A stretch of 64,000 nucleotides of DNA. Origin: Reticulitermes speratus. Its lineage: Eukaryota > Arthropoda > Insecta > Blattodea > Rhinotermitidae. The position numbers and the translations under genes were made by a program. A model generated the notes under the pieces. That model did not search any database, was not told where the DNA came from, and was given only the letters and a program-made list of their open reading frames with translations. Below, piece by piece: positions 36,521 to 58,378 of the stretch (its first letter is position 1; each line of letters starts with the position of its first letter). Location of the stretch: NCBI GenBank assembly GCA_021186555.1, contig JAJKFL010000042.1, positions 13,012,781 through 13,076,780 on the forward strand, given 5' to 3'.

Positions 36521-36804
36521 CTCTTAGAATGCTCAAATACTATTAGCCTTTCCTCGGTTGTCACAAGGCTGTGCAGCCTGAGCACAGTAAATGCCACAAT
36601 GGGTATCTGCAGCAAACTTGAGCCCAATTTTAAGTTTTGGAACCCACTGGTGTAAATTTACATGATATTATTTTAATTAACTTTCACTTAATTAAATAAC
36701 AACTATACTCTCCAGGGCATTTTACACTACCCATGTTCACTTTTCAGTTCTTTTACCACACTGTACAATCATTCATTTTCATTATCTGCATATATATATA
36801 TATA

Positions 36805-38115
36805 CGTAGGGCAGTCAAAAAGTTCTCGGAATTCCCCTGCAGACGGAGAATGAGAGATAAGATAGCGTACGCAGTGTTGTGGTGGGGAGCTCAGCATGTC
36901 TGCTCGCAGGTGCAACAGGTCTGGACAGGTTTCGGCGTGCAGTGTCGTTACTGTTCCGTTCGAGTTAGACGTGAGTGTTGGTCATTCGGCGCAATGTCGC
37001 AGTTCGAACAGCGTGCGAACATCAAGTTCATGTTCAAATTGGGAAAATCTGCTTCAGAGACGCTATCGGCCCTGCAGCAAGTTTACGGTGATACTGCACT
37101 AAAGAAATCCGCAGTTTACGACTGGTTTTCCCGGTTTAAGAATGGACAGGAGACGTTGGAGGATGACCAGCGCAGCGGGAGGCCTTCGACATCCAGAACC
37201 GAAGAAATTATTGAAAAAGTGCGACAACTGATTCGATTTGATCGAAGAATGACCATCACGGAGTTGGGGCAAGAAGTTGGTATCTCTCACGGATCCATTC
37301 ATGCGATTTTGTCCGACGATTTGAAGATGAGACGTGTCAGTGCGAAGTTTGTTCCGAGGCAGCTGACCACGGATCAGATGGAATGTCGCATGATGGTCGC
37401 TGGAGATCTGTTTGAGAAAAGTACGCAGGACCCGACGTTTCTCAAAAAGATCCGTCACTGGTGATGAGTCATTGGTGTTCGCCTACGACCCGGAGACGAA
37501 CATGCAGTCATCAGAGTGGCACACAGCGTCGTCTCCCCGACCAAAGAAATCACGCCTCGTCAGATCCAAGGACAAAGTGATGCTCATTTCATTCTTTGAC
37601 ATTGATGGTTTGGTGCACCATGAGTTCGTACCGCCTGGACAGAGTCTTACCGGTCATTTCTACGTTAAAGTTTTGCAGAGGTTGCGCGATGCAGTTCGGA
37701 GGAAGCGGCGCGACAAGTGGCGTGGACAGTGGTTTCTGCATCACGATAACGCACCGAGCCACACATCGCTTGTTGTGCAGCAATTCCTCGCCGAGAAAAA
37801 CATTCCTGTCATCACCCAACCACCGTACTCTCCGGATCTCGCTCCGAGTGACTTTTGGCTGTTCCCTACTCTGAAAATGGGCATCTTGGGGACACGTTTC
37901 GCAACCGTGGAGGACATCAAATCGAATGCGACGGCCGAACTCCGGAAGCTTCCAAAAGAAGCCTTCCGCCGGTGCTTCCAACAATGGCAGGATCGATGGA
38001 GCAAGTGTGTGTGTGCGCAAGGGTCCTACTTTGAAGGTGATTAGGTAAGCGTTGCCGTATGTCCTACCATTACAGTGCAATACCACCATTCCAGGAACTT
38101 TTTGAATGCCCCTCG
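36805..38115 (+). mobile_element. mariner transposon, nearly intact
   Basis: A 1311-bp element inserted in a (TA)n run, flanked by TA at 36803-36804 and 38116-38117. Imperfect terminal inverted repeats begin CGTAGGGCAGTCAAAAAGTT on the left and read CGAGGGGCATTCAAAAAGTT inward from the right. It carries a single transposase gene (next entry). The near-full length and clean ends suggest a recent insertion, in the 14-kb interval between the two host genes. Confidence 0.92.
36994..38044 (+). pseudogene. mariner transposase, DD34D, one frameshift
   Basis: Reads MSQFEQRANIKFMFKLGKSA at the N-terminus, followed by the helix-turn-helix DNA-binding region (TITELGQEVGISHGSIHAIL). The catalytic acidic residues are in TGDE, FLHHDNAPSHT and YSPDLAPSDFWLFP, with exactly 34 residues between the last two Asp, which defines mariner DD34D. 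The frame breaks once, near 37452-37453, where one extra C sits in the codon boundary before VTGDES. The two halves otherwise add up to about 349 residues, normal for the family. I chose the ATG at 36994 because MSQFEQR is the family's usual start. Upstream in-frame sequence to 36733 is not family-like. Confidence 0.9.
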
Positions 38116-38117
38116 TA

Positions 38118-40333
38118 TATACACATACACGTTTAAAAGTTTAAATTCTGTCACCATTCTGTTCCCATGTAACAAATCATCCGTGCAGTTAGGAGCATGT
38201 ATGCCAAGTGGCAGCTGTTGCCAAAAACAATGTTGTTATGCAGTTCAGAGACACCTATGCTTCAGCTGATATTACAGCCTTGACCTGTAACAATAGGCCA
38301 TTATCTCTATGTAGTAGCATGACATATTCTATAAAGCTGATTTCAAGAACTCAAGTTCATAGCATGCATGTTTATCAAAATGGTCACTTCATAGTATCCC
38401 TCAGTGGCTACTCGCTATTTGTACAGGAGTTGAGAGATGGAACGGTTACTTGTAGAAAATGTAGCTAGCAACATGAATTGCCAATTTTTCCCATTGAAAT
38501 TTCAGCAGGCTTTATACTAGCTCACAGAATATTGTCATATGGTGCTTACACCTGATTTAGTCACTAGTACTGGCCAATTATTGCATCCGTCTTATGTGTT
38601 ACTATGACGTGCATTACTGTAACATGTATAATAGCCTGAGTGAAGGTATCGGAGAAGAAGAAAGTCACCGGTTCAAATGCTAGTCCTTTTCATGGCACAA
38701 GTAAACACTAGAGCCAGCTTTTGAGAACCATTCAAATATTATACATCAGTCTGGGCCTTTCACCCATAAACATCTGATTTAATTATATATAAATCAGTGA
38801 TGCTATAAGTACTTAAGTTTCACAATTACAAAAGATTACCAGCAGTCAAACTTGAAGTATGTGTGTCGTTCGCTAAATATGATAAGGTGTCATATGGAAA
38901 AAGGTCATTTATTATTATTATGGATTAATGTGTCTGCAAGTGGCAGAAATAACTTAACAGAGTGTATGTAACAAAGGATCATCAATTTTAAATACAACCA
39001 AGTTTTATTGACATAAACAGAATTTATAGACCCTCAACATTTATATCACACACACTAACCACTTATCACTTGGAAACACACCCTGTATAGAACAGAGTAC
39101 TGGCCATAGGATCAAAATCTAACGCAGAATAGGCAGCACACCAGTCACTTCGGCTGTGACGTGTCATACCCCACAATAAGGATCTGATGTAAAAAGTACA
39201 TAAATTTCAACACTGCTACACTATCAATAATCATGTAAAAATAAGAGCAGGAGAGAAACAGTTATAGTGTTACAATATTACAGTAGTCCATACGTTACAC
39301 AGAGGTTGTAAACAACTATCTTTGCAATGTTTATCAAATTTAGATGCATTTTTATAAGCAACAAGTTCAAAAGTTACAACATCTGTCACACATGTACCTG
39401 TGGGTACCCCTGCATCTACCGGACTCCTATTTACAGTGATATACTTATACATATATTTTAAAAGGTTTTTACAAGTAGATCACCAGAAAAATAAATTAGG
39501 CAAAATCACACAGCCCTCAACTACATGTGCACCAAAGTTCATAAATGTACAGCTGGAAGTTTCTTAGAAAAATTCATCTAAATCTGATAAAATTATTCTG
39601 TACGGATAGGGTTTTCCAGCCTTCCTTTAAGATGTAAAGTGTTTTACTGTTATCTGTAAATATCTTTATATACTTTATATATCTCCAAGACAAAAATTAT
39701 GAACATGTACAATAAAACTTTTAGAAAAGTTGTTAAAAAATATGTTTACATGTTAATTACTGCAAAAACCAAAACACAAAATCCTAATATACAGAGAACC
39801 CACAACCAGATGTGTACTACATTTCATAACTATACAGTTTGTGTCTGCTTAGAGAAATGTATCTGAAGTTGATAAAATTAGCATTATAAAGACACGTAAG
39901 ACACAGCCATCTATACTGAGCCAGGCTCAGGAAAAAAATACTGGTATGTATCCCATAGGAACTTCACAGGTTTTAAATACTGTATTCTGCACCACTTTGT
40001 TAGTCATAGACCTGGCAAGCATACAGAGGGAAAATATAGCATACATTCAAAAATATTGTGTATTTTAAGTAACAGACCTTCCAGCAAAACAATTTCTATC
40101 CAAACACAGTGACAATATAAAACTATAATATTTAAAGCGTGTCACCAACAACCTTCTCACATTCACCTGTCTGTCATTTTATAACAGTGGTACCTTGCAA
40201 CCACAGTATCTTTAAAACAAGAGTATAAAACAAAAAAGACTAAAAAATGCTTTTGTTCCACACACACTGACGTAATGTCTTACCAAACTGGATAAATTGC
40301 ATTGATAAATTCAGGTGCTAGATTAATGTGCAT
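38118..40333. other. Interval between convergent genes, nothing recognised
   Basis: AT-rich, no SINE, no coherent frames. May be long 3'UTR of either neighbour. Confidence 0.5.
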
Positions 40334-41080
40334 GCAAGCAAACAGATGAACAATGTCTGCAGGTGATGAAATATATTGCAGGGGACAGCCTCTCAGAAAG
40401 AAGAATATGTACAAATACTTGGGAATCACAATCCAGGTAACCGGAAAATCATTCTCAGTACACATACGAGAAAGACTAATTGCAGCAGTCAGATGCATTA
40501 ATGATATTAAAAATCTCCAGCTGCTATCACTGAAGACAGCAATTAGGCTTTTCGAAGTAACAGTTCTGCCGACACTGACTTATGGACGAGACCATATGGG
40601 ACCATCTGTCGACTAAACAACTAGAGAGCATAGAGAGCCTAAAGGCCAGATATTTGAAAAGGGTAATGGGCCTATCAAAATATACACCATCCCGGCTAGT
40701 GTATCCGCTAGCACGGGAAACATTCCTGCTGGATGACCTTATGCTGAAGCACCTACTGCCAAGAACATCGGAGGTGAAGGCGGTACTAAGGAGCAGACAG
40801 ATGAAACAAGAAGAAATCTGGCAAGACTTCTATGCTACGGAGGCCATGATAACAGACTCATGGAAGAAGGAGAACCAAGAGTTGCGGCATCTAGTGACCA
40901 GAATGGCAGTACATGGCTTCCACACCAGAGTGTGCGTCAACAAAAAGTACCACATCCCAGACAGCACCTGTGAATGTGATTTGTGTGGTGGACAATGCGC
41001 ACGATACCATATACAGATGTGTCCAAAACGGGTGAGGACATTGTGCGAATACGCGAAGGACAAGATGAGAGAATGAGATA
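40334..41080 (+). mobile_element. LINE RT C-terminal region, one frameshift
   Basis: Reads KNMYKYLGITIQVTG, VTVLPTLTYG, then after a frameshift near 40590 IWDHLSTKQLESIESLKARY, LKRVMGLSKYTPSRLVYPLA and RETFLLDD, and ends in a Cys-rich CECDLCGGQCARYHIQMC segment with stop at 41074-41076. A 5'-truncated insertion of a different LINE family from those above. The frame is otherwise clean, so it may be fairly young. Confidence 0.85.
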
Positions 41081-44000
41081 ATACTGCAATGCACAATGTG
41101 CGCACCTTTCAATATTATTATTAAATGGCATTTTAGCTCTACCTTTTCTGATTCACAGATGTACAAGCATAATTTTCTGATTTTACTAATCATAATACTT
41201 ACTATAAACCAGACACACAAAAAAATAAACATGAAATGTTTATGTCATAAACTTAGCCATGTATTTCACTTTGCAGGCAGCCTCCTTTAAGACTGCTTAT
41301 TAAGACTCAAATCACACCACATTCACAGGTAACTTGTAACATTCTAAAATACAGCTAACCCACAAAGCATCCAGTGACACAACTGTACGTAAATTTTTGC
41401 AATTAGTAAACAAGCTTATCGAAGCTAAGCAACTCTTGTTTGCCTTCCATTCTGTGAATTACATTTGCTAGTCTGTCAACAGAAATTCACTTCATTGACA
41501 ATTGCACCTCCTCCCAACAGTCACTTTGATAGTATCACACATAGCCCCTAAAGTGGGGTACGTAATATTAGAAATTATAAAACTTCTGTTAAATGATTTG
41601 ACTACACAAAGAAAGCAATAAAAATACCATCCTCCAACTGATCTACCCAAAACTGTACAAGTTTATAAATAAATGTAATGATTTAACCTGACATAGGATG
41701 AATTCCGATTTAACAGTCTGACTCTTCAAAAAGGAACATAATGTGCTATAACTGTACAGACACAAAAGGAATAATAAAAGTAAACTCAGCTGAGAAGTTA
41801 TCGCGTGAAATTTATTTATATGCTCTGCTAACACAGAAGTCCAAATGGTCTCAACCTGAAACACGTTTTACACATTGTCCACATGCAACCAATATAACCT
41901 TCTCATATTAGCTTCACTGGACACTCAAGGGTTAATTGGAAGTTGGCTGATTCAGTGAGCAGCTTACATCCGATCAGTAGCACAGTTATGTCCGTAATCA
42001 TAAAGTCAGTGTTTTTCTGTGTCACATATATTTTAAATACTGATCCTACAAGAAGTTTTTGTCATAAATGATGCACATATTCTGAAAGTTTTCAAATATG
42101 TGAAAAGGTTTTGACCTTCAGGTTCAATTTTAGCCACAAAGAGAACATAAAAAAAAGGTCAGCTTGAATTGCAAGGCAAATGGGCATGCCTGCATAATTG
42201 GCATGAAATGCAATGGAACTGCCACATTTATATCTACATGAGACAACCGTGTACTTACTTAATTTTTGCTCTTCACAAAATGCAGTAATATTCTGAGCAA
42301 CCTTGGGAAAGAAATGCTGAGACACTGCAGAAAACATTCTAAAACTGTATACCCAACCCGTTTTACACCCATTTGCTTTACGCCTTTTTTGCTTTAACAC
42401 TCCTTGCCAATTTACACCACTTCTTAATTTGTGCTATCTCATTTTTTGTTAAATGACACTCGGCTGCTGCATCCTATTACACTAATCCCTTATGTCTGAT
42501 AAGAGTATCATTTTTGATTTAAACCTTTTTGATTTATGCACACTTTTTCAGGAATGCAACTCAGGTGCAAAAAAAGGGCTGGGTTTAATACATAGAGCAT
42601 TTTAACCAAGTTTTGTGATCAAGAACTTGGTGTTTATGAAAATAACTAAAGGAAAGGGTTACATAACTTTTTTGACATGTCATTATAACGTTAAGAGAAT
42701 TTACTAGTCCCATCTTTAATTCTGGAATATCATTGTAACACATTCCCAATTCTGATTTTACATGATTTAACCTAAATTGACTGAATTAAATAATAAATAA
42801 ATAAATAACAGATAAATGCCATTAAAATGTAATTATCCTAAGACCAGCATGTGGTATGCCATATTTAACTACACGTGATCAACATGAAATCTTACAAGAC
42901 AAAAATATGATACTCAGGATGAAACATAAAATGATACAAACTTGTCTACAGCAAACACCTACAAGTAATAAATTATGGAAACCTGTAAGATGCGATGCAA
43001 TACAATAGAAGCTGTAAATAAAAAATTTACAACCACATAAGAAGTCATAATTCACAGAACATAACCCAAAACAGTACAAAGCAATCATAAGGCCTGTTAA
43101 AGAACTGAAACTCCAAAAAACTGACGTTTTACTGTTCTTTCTTCCTCTTATATAGCCACTTCACCATTTCACCTATCACGCAAAATGAGAAGTGTGAATC
43201 ATAAAGACTGCTGTGCACTTTATTGGTTAACACATTTTAATCAGCATATATATATATATATATACACACAGTGGTACACAATGCTATAAAAAATGTAGGA
43301 GCTGCCTCAAACTTCTGGGTAAAAAGAAGGGTGACATGAAGCAGGTGCCACATTGAGGACCCACAAATATTAGACGCCACAACACAAAATGCAGTCGTCC
43401 AGGCAACCTGGCACCCAGGATTCGTGCATGTATCTCTCTCTCTCTTTCTTTATTAAAAATGGTATCACTACTCACAGCAGCAAAAAGACGAGGCCACTAT
43501 GTATTTTACGATCATAAACCGCCATTTGACAAATGCAATTTTTCAGTAATTTGCAAGTGACAATTCTTTGCAATTTTTAAGTGCACTTCATAGGTAAAGG
43601 CTACTTGAAAGTTTGAAGTGTTATGGCTTAAAGGTAGGTGTTCCATCTGACAGCTAAATGCAGTGTTCACAATAATTATGGAATAAAGCAGTAAAGCCTA
43701 ACCAAATTTATAATACATATGTGACTTGCCTTGAAATCCAGACTTTAAAATTTCATGTGATACAAATATGTGGAATACAAGCACTTTTAAAATTTTTCTC
43801 AACTCATAATGTAAGTTAGAATTCAGTTTGTAGCAGTATTCAGTGAATTCCATTCCATAAATAACAGTAAATTTTATTACAACACTTGTAGAAGTAAAGA
43901 GCATTATATTAGCTGCTATATTAACTGAGGGATCACAAAGTACAAAAACACCATATTATCAAAAGTATCAGTAAGAGGAAAACTGAATTTTACGAAACAG
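41081..44000. other. Interval downstream of Ldh, possibly long 3'UTR
   Basis: AT-rich with an (AT)n at 43243-43263 and a short CT run near 43435. No genes seen. No single poly(A) signal stands out for Ldh. Confidence 0.4.
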
Positions 44001-44014
44001 TACACTTTTATTGC

Positions 44015-44325
44015 GGGGCACGTGGTGGCGCAGTTGGTTGAGGCACCGCGCTACAAGCTGGAAGGTCGCGGGTTCGATTCCCGATGGTGTCATTGGAATT
44101 TTTCATTGACATAATCCTTCTGGTCGCACTATGGTCCTGGGGTCGACTCAGCCTCTAACAGAAATAAGTACCAGGAATACTTCCTGGGGGGTAAAGGCGG
44201 CCGGTGCGTAGGGCTGACAACCTTACCACCTTCATGTGCCGATTGTCTAGAAATCTGGGAGCCTCAACCTCCTGGAACCCTAAGGGCCTGTCCAGGCCTG
44301 TAAAGGGATTGCTTTACCTTTGCTT
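44015..44325 (+). mobile_element. SINE family C, perfect 14-bp target duplication
   Basis: Flanked by TACACTTTTATTGC (44001-44014 and 44326-44339). Intact box A and box B, and the CTTTACCTTTGCTT end. Looks recent; it is the only SINE in the interval between the CUB gene and Ldh. Confidence 0.92.
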
Positions 44326-45050
44326 TACACTTTTATTGCATGGATTTACAATAAGGGAAAGCGTGGATCCTGAATATAGCAAATTTACAATAAATTTCTT
44401 AAACATTGATGGAATACAATAATCTGCTTCATGAGTACCCAATTTACAAGCCCAATTATTCCACAGTAAACATTATGCAACACAAACATGGAGAAATGTA
44501 GGTATATAAATCATTCAATCAGAACAGCCCAATAAAGGCGACGAAGGATTACTTTGGCTTCTTGGACTACAAAAACAATATGCATAAATAATATAAATAG
44601 TTCAATCATAATACTGTATGTAATAGTTCACAAAACATGCTTTAAAAACCTGCAAATGCATCTTTTATCATCAATAATAGACACTTGTAACATGAAACAT
44701 TACATTACGCTTGCATCTACACTGTGAATTTCCGTGCATGAGCCTGAATCATATACAGACAATACTGACAACAATGTCAGACTACAAAAGACTCATATGA
44801 AATGCAAAAGTCTCCAGAAATAAGACCATGTCAATGATGAAACAGTGAAACATAAACATCACAATATGCATATATGTTACTAATCTCATCTGCAGAGTAG
44901 AAGTTATCTAACTGCATTAATTGTGGAACAGTCATATGTGGTTTCGTACGGGAACTACTACTTCACCTAGAGCCCCCCCCCCCCCCCCACACCCAACCAA
45001 CATATTAACATAATACTTCCCCTAACTCCCTTAAACAGGGATTCTTAACA

Positions 45051-45470
45051 CAGGCGTGCACCCTGAATTTTTTACTGAGGTGGGGGTGGGTGGGGGGGCT
45101 GACCCTCAGGTTATATACAGTATAATATATTTGTTTTTAAAATTATGTTATACAAATCATGTCGTAAGTGTAACTGTAATGTAACACTGTTTGCAAGTGC
45201 ATTTACATACATACAAATATAACTACATGTTCCATGACTCAATCACAGTGTCCAAACTTTTTTTTAATTTTATTAGTTTATTTTTCAAAATTGTAATGTA
45301 CTAGCCATCAGCCTACCTCAGTGGCTGATTTCGGCTGAAGGGTAAATCAAATACCACTTTTGATAGCATCCTCTCTACAAAATCTGTTTTTTGTTAATTT
45401 TGGTTCCGGGAGGTTTGGCGGGGGCAGGGCTACAGCCCAGAAACCCCCCCCCCCTTTGGGTGTGCCCCTG
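45051..45470. mobile_element. Possible hAT-like MITE
   Basis: The ends CAGGCGTGCACCC and, inverted, CAGGGGCACACCC pair, followed by G/C-rich runs (a long C run near 45446). No convincing target duplication. Lies just beyond the Ldh stop codon. Confidence 0.4.
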
Positions 45471-45872
45471 CTTTCAGACGTGACATTTACTACATTTTAC
45501 CCAAGTAAATGTATTTCAAAAATTTAGAAATATAGATAAGATTAGTCTTAAGAGAAATTACGTCCCTACTTACCAACAAAAATTCACTACCATACAATAA
45601 CAAAAAAAGCACGTAAGATTTCAGTGAAACTGTAAGTCAGAAAGTAAGTTTCTTCTTTGCCTCTTTTGATGTTTTCATCCATACACCCTAATAATTTGAC
45701 TACAATAGCTAACAAGATATTTAAATCATAAATAATCTGAGAACTGCCAGAGTTCCTACAACATACAACAACCAGCTGATACTTAAGACTGAAGCATTTT
45801 GTTATTCAATGCCTCATGTTATAAAACCAAATGTGCTCACTTAACTGGGTTTCTGGAGCAGTGCCTATGGAA

Positions 45873-55064
<9,192 letters not shown>

Positions 55065-55143
55065 TTTACCTCACCTAACAGGAAATGAAAAATGAACACA
55101 TCATTTCCAGTTACTCAAAAAAATAATAATGTTTCTCTGAACA

Positions 55144-55322
55144 AGATCTGCCACTTGGGGGGAGGGAAGTGTTTCATCTATGGAGCCCATTTTATCTCAC
55201 CTAATGGGGGAAACACTTCATATTCCGTCACTCACAAAAATAATGTTTCCCTTCACAAGATCTGCCACTTGGGGGTAAGACCAGTTGATCTGTGGAGACC
55301 GTTTTATTACACCTAATATGAA
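55144..55322 (-). repeat. Two extra tandem copies of the Ldh start-codon segment
   Basis: The segment from the Ldh acceptor through ATG to about codon 15 (55020-55080) recurs at about 55144-55208 and 55259-55320, with a period near 115-123 bp. Shared signposts are ATCTGCCACTTG and the TCACCTAA around the acceptor. Copy 2 keeps an ATG at 55190-55188 and would read MGSIDETLPSPQVADL against [16 protein letters not shown] in the gene. Copy 3 has ACG where the ATG should be. Both lie in the first intron, between the 5'UTR exon and coding exon 1. Confidence 0.75.
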
Positions 55323-55506
55323 AAACCCTCTTATATTCCATTTACTTAAAGGAATACTAATGTTCTAATGTCTTCTGAAAATACTGTGTGCCTGTCACAG
55401 GCGAGAATACTACAATAATAAAAAAAGCACTATATTAAATGAAAGGGTATCGTAATTCGTACTGAACTAAAAGCTAATGTCAGATAGAACAGAAAAGCAT
55501 CCTCAC

Positions 55507-55620
55507 CTTCGAACGATGTTCAGAAATGTTTGATATAATATAGATTCCGTACGTCGAATGACAACTTGTCACTTCCAACACCACCGCCTTTCTGCCACCA
55601 GTTATGCTAACAAATGCGAA
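55507..55620 (-). other. Putative 5'UTR exon of Ldh
   Basis: On the minus strand the sequence reads ...CATCGTTCGAAG then GTGAGGATGC, a good donor, with its boundary at 55507. The first coding exon is preceded by a matching acceptor (CCTGTTAG at about 55075-55082), so a non-coding first exon spliced over a 425-bp intron is likely. The 5' boundary is a guess: the region just upstream has a TATA-like TGTATTTAT near 55632-55640. Confidence 0.5.
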
Positions 55621-55649
55621 ACACACAGATAAATACACCGCTATCAAGG

Positions 55650-55658
55650 TGACCTTTG
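55650..55658 (-). promoter_or_regulatory. CAAAGGTCA nuclear-receptor half-site upstream of Ldh
   Basis: On the minus strand CAAAGGTCA lies about 30-150 bp upstream of the inferred 5'UTR exon. This is the core preferred by HNF4-type receptors and is one base off the ERR consensus TNAAGGTCA. In Drosophila, Ldh is known to be under ERR control. The link here rests on motif and position only. Confidence 0.35.
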
Positions 55659-56624
55659 AAAATCTTGGTCAATATAAATTACGTTAACGTCTAAGATAAT
55701 AGCTTGATCAATATTACATACACCTAAATGTATACTAATAAATAAAACTCAGCTTACTAAAACTTACATTTATTTCAATGTATAAGTTGTATTGATTATT
55801 GAACTTCATTTGGTCATATCCGGTGGGCGTGCGTGTGACGTACAACGGCGCGCGCTAGTCCAATTCCAAGAAGGTAACTTACACGTATTTATTCCCTGAA
55901 CTTGTTTCCGTATTGCATCTGACTCCACTTCTTGCATCATACACTCGCACGGTGAAACGTGACAAATTGTATGGACAATGTGTGTTATGATGCCTAATAC
56001 AGCTGCAGTTTGCATGGAGTAACTAAGGAAAATCTTGACGACCCAGGATGGCTCGAATATGAAACAAGAAGTACCCTCATAATGTTCAAGCAGATAGCGT
56101 ATTTCAATAAACTTCTGCAAAGCTGTAACTTGTCTCACACTTCACGGACAATGAACCTTAAAAAGACTAAGAGCTCCGGATTATTGCACACTACCGAAAA
56201 TCATTTACAAATACACGAATGAAAGTTACCAACCCCCCCCCCCCCCCCCCAACACGGTGAGGTTTAACAAGACAAAAGGTAGTCTGTATGTGTGGAGAGC
56301 AGTTACACATCACAAATTATATGTTAGAATTAAATTGTTACTAATTACTTGCGAATGCAAGTAATGCTATTCAAGGACGTAACACCCCATAACGAAACTC
56401 CGCAGCCCAGACCGAGCGCTGCTTGACTGACCGACACACTGTCCTGCTTTTCGACGTGGTTTATGTCTTGTCCACTGCATTTTGAGCAAGAGGTAGAGCT
56501 AGAACAATTTAAAGTGTAATTTATGAATAAAAAATTAACTCAGTAGTCTCAACCGACGACACTGGATCAGATGGTCAGGCACGACACAAGTTTGTTCATT
56601 TGATATAATTTAGTGAAGCAAAAT

Positions 56625-56925
56625 TCTGATAGATAGTCGCTCAGTGTGTCAAGAAATCCACCACATTCTACTGAAACTGAACGTTCATTACCGTGTTTAC
56701 AGTGTCCTATCAAGGAACATATGCTGAGCTACACGAATCATACCACACCTTATTTCTTTAAAAATTCGCTATTAAATTGTCATCTATACATAAGGCTGTC
56801 AAATGGTCCCATAATTTCACGCTTTCCTGCCGAAATTTCATACGCATTTATCTCCCCATTTCATGCTGCATGTTTCGCCTACCCTTTCCTCCTTGATGTG
56901 ATCACCCCAATGTTTGTGAAAATAA
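56625..56925 (-). mobile_element. LINE tail, decayed
   Basis: GTGTCAAGAAATCCACCACA, AACGTTCATTACCGTGTTTA and CTCCTTGATGTGATCACCCC follow the order of the tail at 26195-26680. Confidence 0.6.
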
Positions 56926-56943
56926 CAAATTATAAATATACAG

Positions 56944-57243
56944 GTAAAGGTAAAGTTGTTCCTGTGAACGCAATGAAGACAAATGGAAGAGAGAAGGTAT
57001 AGCTCCACTCATTCTTAACCGTGGCACTATATGGAGGTGAGTGGTCGGCTTCACGCTCCAACCGCTTTATCGCCGTAGACAGAACCTCCGGTACCCACTT
57101 AATAGAAAATGGATGGCTTCCAGGGTCCCGGAGCCGTTCCGGTCAATTTAGAGTATAGAAAAATCTCTTCCCGGTGCCAGGAATCGAACTACGAACTCCT
57201 TGTCATGAGCCCAGTCACTACACCGACTACGCTGGCCCGTCTG
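56944..57243 (-). mobile_element. SINE family B, near full length
   Basis: The minus strand starts GGGCCAGCGTAGTCGGTGTA, has a decayed box B (GTAGTTCGATTCC) and ends in the CTTTACCTTTACC tail. Confidence 0.8.
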
Positions 57244-57433
57244 CCCATGAGTATGAATCTATACATCGTACATATAGAGAGCAAGGGATGTGTAATAATG
57301 CTCGTCCAAACAAGTAAGTTAATAATGTGAATAACTGTTATCCAATAAAGACTGCTGTGTTGATTGGAAACAGCCTGGCGAATCTTTTATTAGATAACTT
57401 ACACTAGTGTATCTACCGCAAAAATGAGGACCA

Positions 57434-58378
57434 TATGGCAATGACATGTACATAAGCCTGTGTGGTAATAAAACGCACACAGGCCTGTATTGTAATAAGA
57501 CATGTACATAGGCCTGTATAGTAATGAAACGTACATAGGTCTGTATTGTAATAAGACATGTACATAGGCCTGTATAGTAATGAAACGCACACAGGCCTGT
57601 ATTGTAATAAGACATGTACATAGGCCTGTATAGTAATGAAACGCACACAGGCCTGTATTGTAATAAGACATGTACATAGGCCTGTATAGTAATGAAACGC
57701 ACACAGGCCTGTATTGTAATAAGACATGTACATAGGCCTGTATAGTAATGAAACGTACATAGGTCTGTATTGTAATAAGACATGTACATAGGCCTGTATA
57801 GTAATGAAACGTACATAGGTCTGTATTGTAATAAGACATGTACATAGGCCTGTATAGTAATGAAACGTACATAGGTCTGTATTGTAATAAGACATGTACA
57901 TAGGCCTGTATAGTAATGAAACGTACATAGGTCTGTATTGTAATAAGACATGTACATAGGCCTGTATAGTAATGAAACGTACATAGGTCTGTATTGTAAT
58001 AAGACATGTACATAGGCCTGTATAGTAATGAAACGTACATAGGTCTGCATTGTAATAAGACATGTACATAGGCCTGTATAGTAATGAAACGTACATAGGT
58101 CTGTATTGTAATAAGACATGTACATAGGCGTGTATGGTAATGAAACATGTACGTATGCCTTATGGTAATGAAACACGTACATAGGCCTGTATAGTAATGA
58201 AACGTACATAGGTCTGTATTGTAATAACACATGTACATAGGCGTGTATGGTAATGAAACATGTACGTATGCCTTATGGTAATGAAACACGTACATAGGCC
58301 TGTATAGTAATGAAACGTACAGTATATAGGTCTATATGGCAGTGAAACGTGTACTGTACATAGGCTTGTACTTGTACA
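57434..58378. repeat. 56-bp minisatellite, about 16 copies, built of paired 28-mers
   Basis: The unit consists of CATAGGCCTGTATAGTAATG plus AAACGTA, then CATAGGTCTGTATTGTAATA plus AGACATGTA. A variant with CACACAGGCCTG in the second half occurs at about 57472 and three times between 57586 and 57700. The left three quarters is very regular and the right end (58120-58378) is broken up. All three minus-strand frames stay open across 57413-58096; I treat the resulting Tyr-rich reading frames as by-products, not genes. Confidence 0.95.

Noticed and set aside
36733-36993. N-terminal extension of the mariner frame
   Set aside because: Upstream of the family start and overlapping the left terminus and flank.
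57319-58295. Long minus-strand reading frames of 227-303 codons
   Set aside because: They lie in the 56-bp minisatellite, are open in three frames at once and have only repeat-derived composition.
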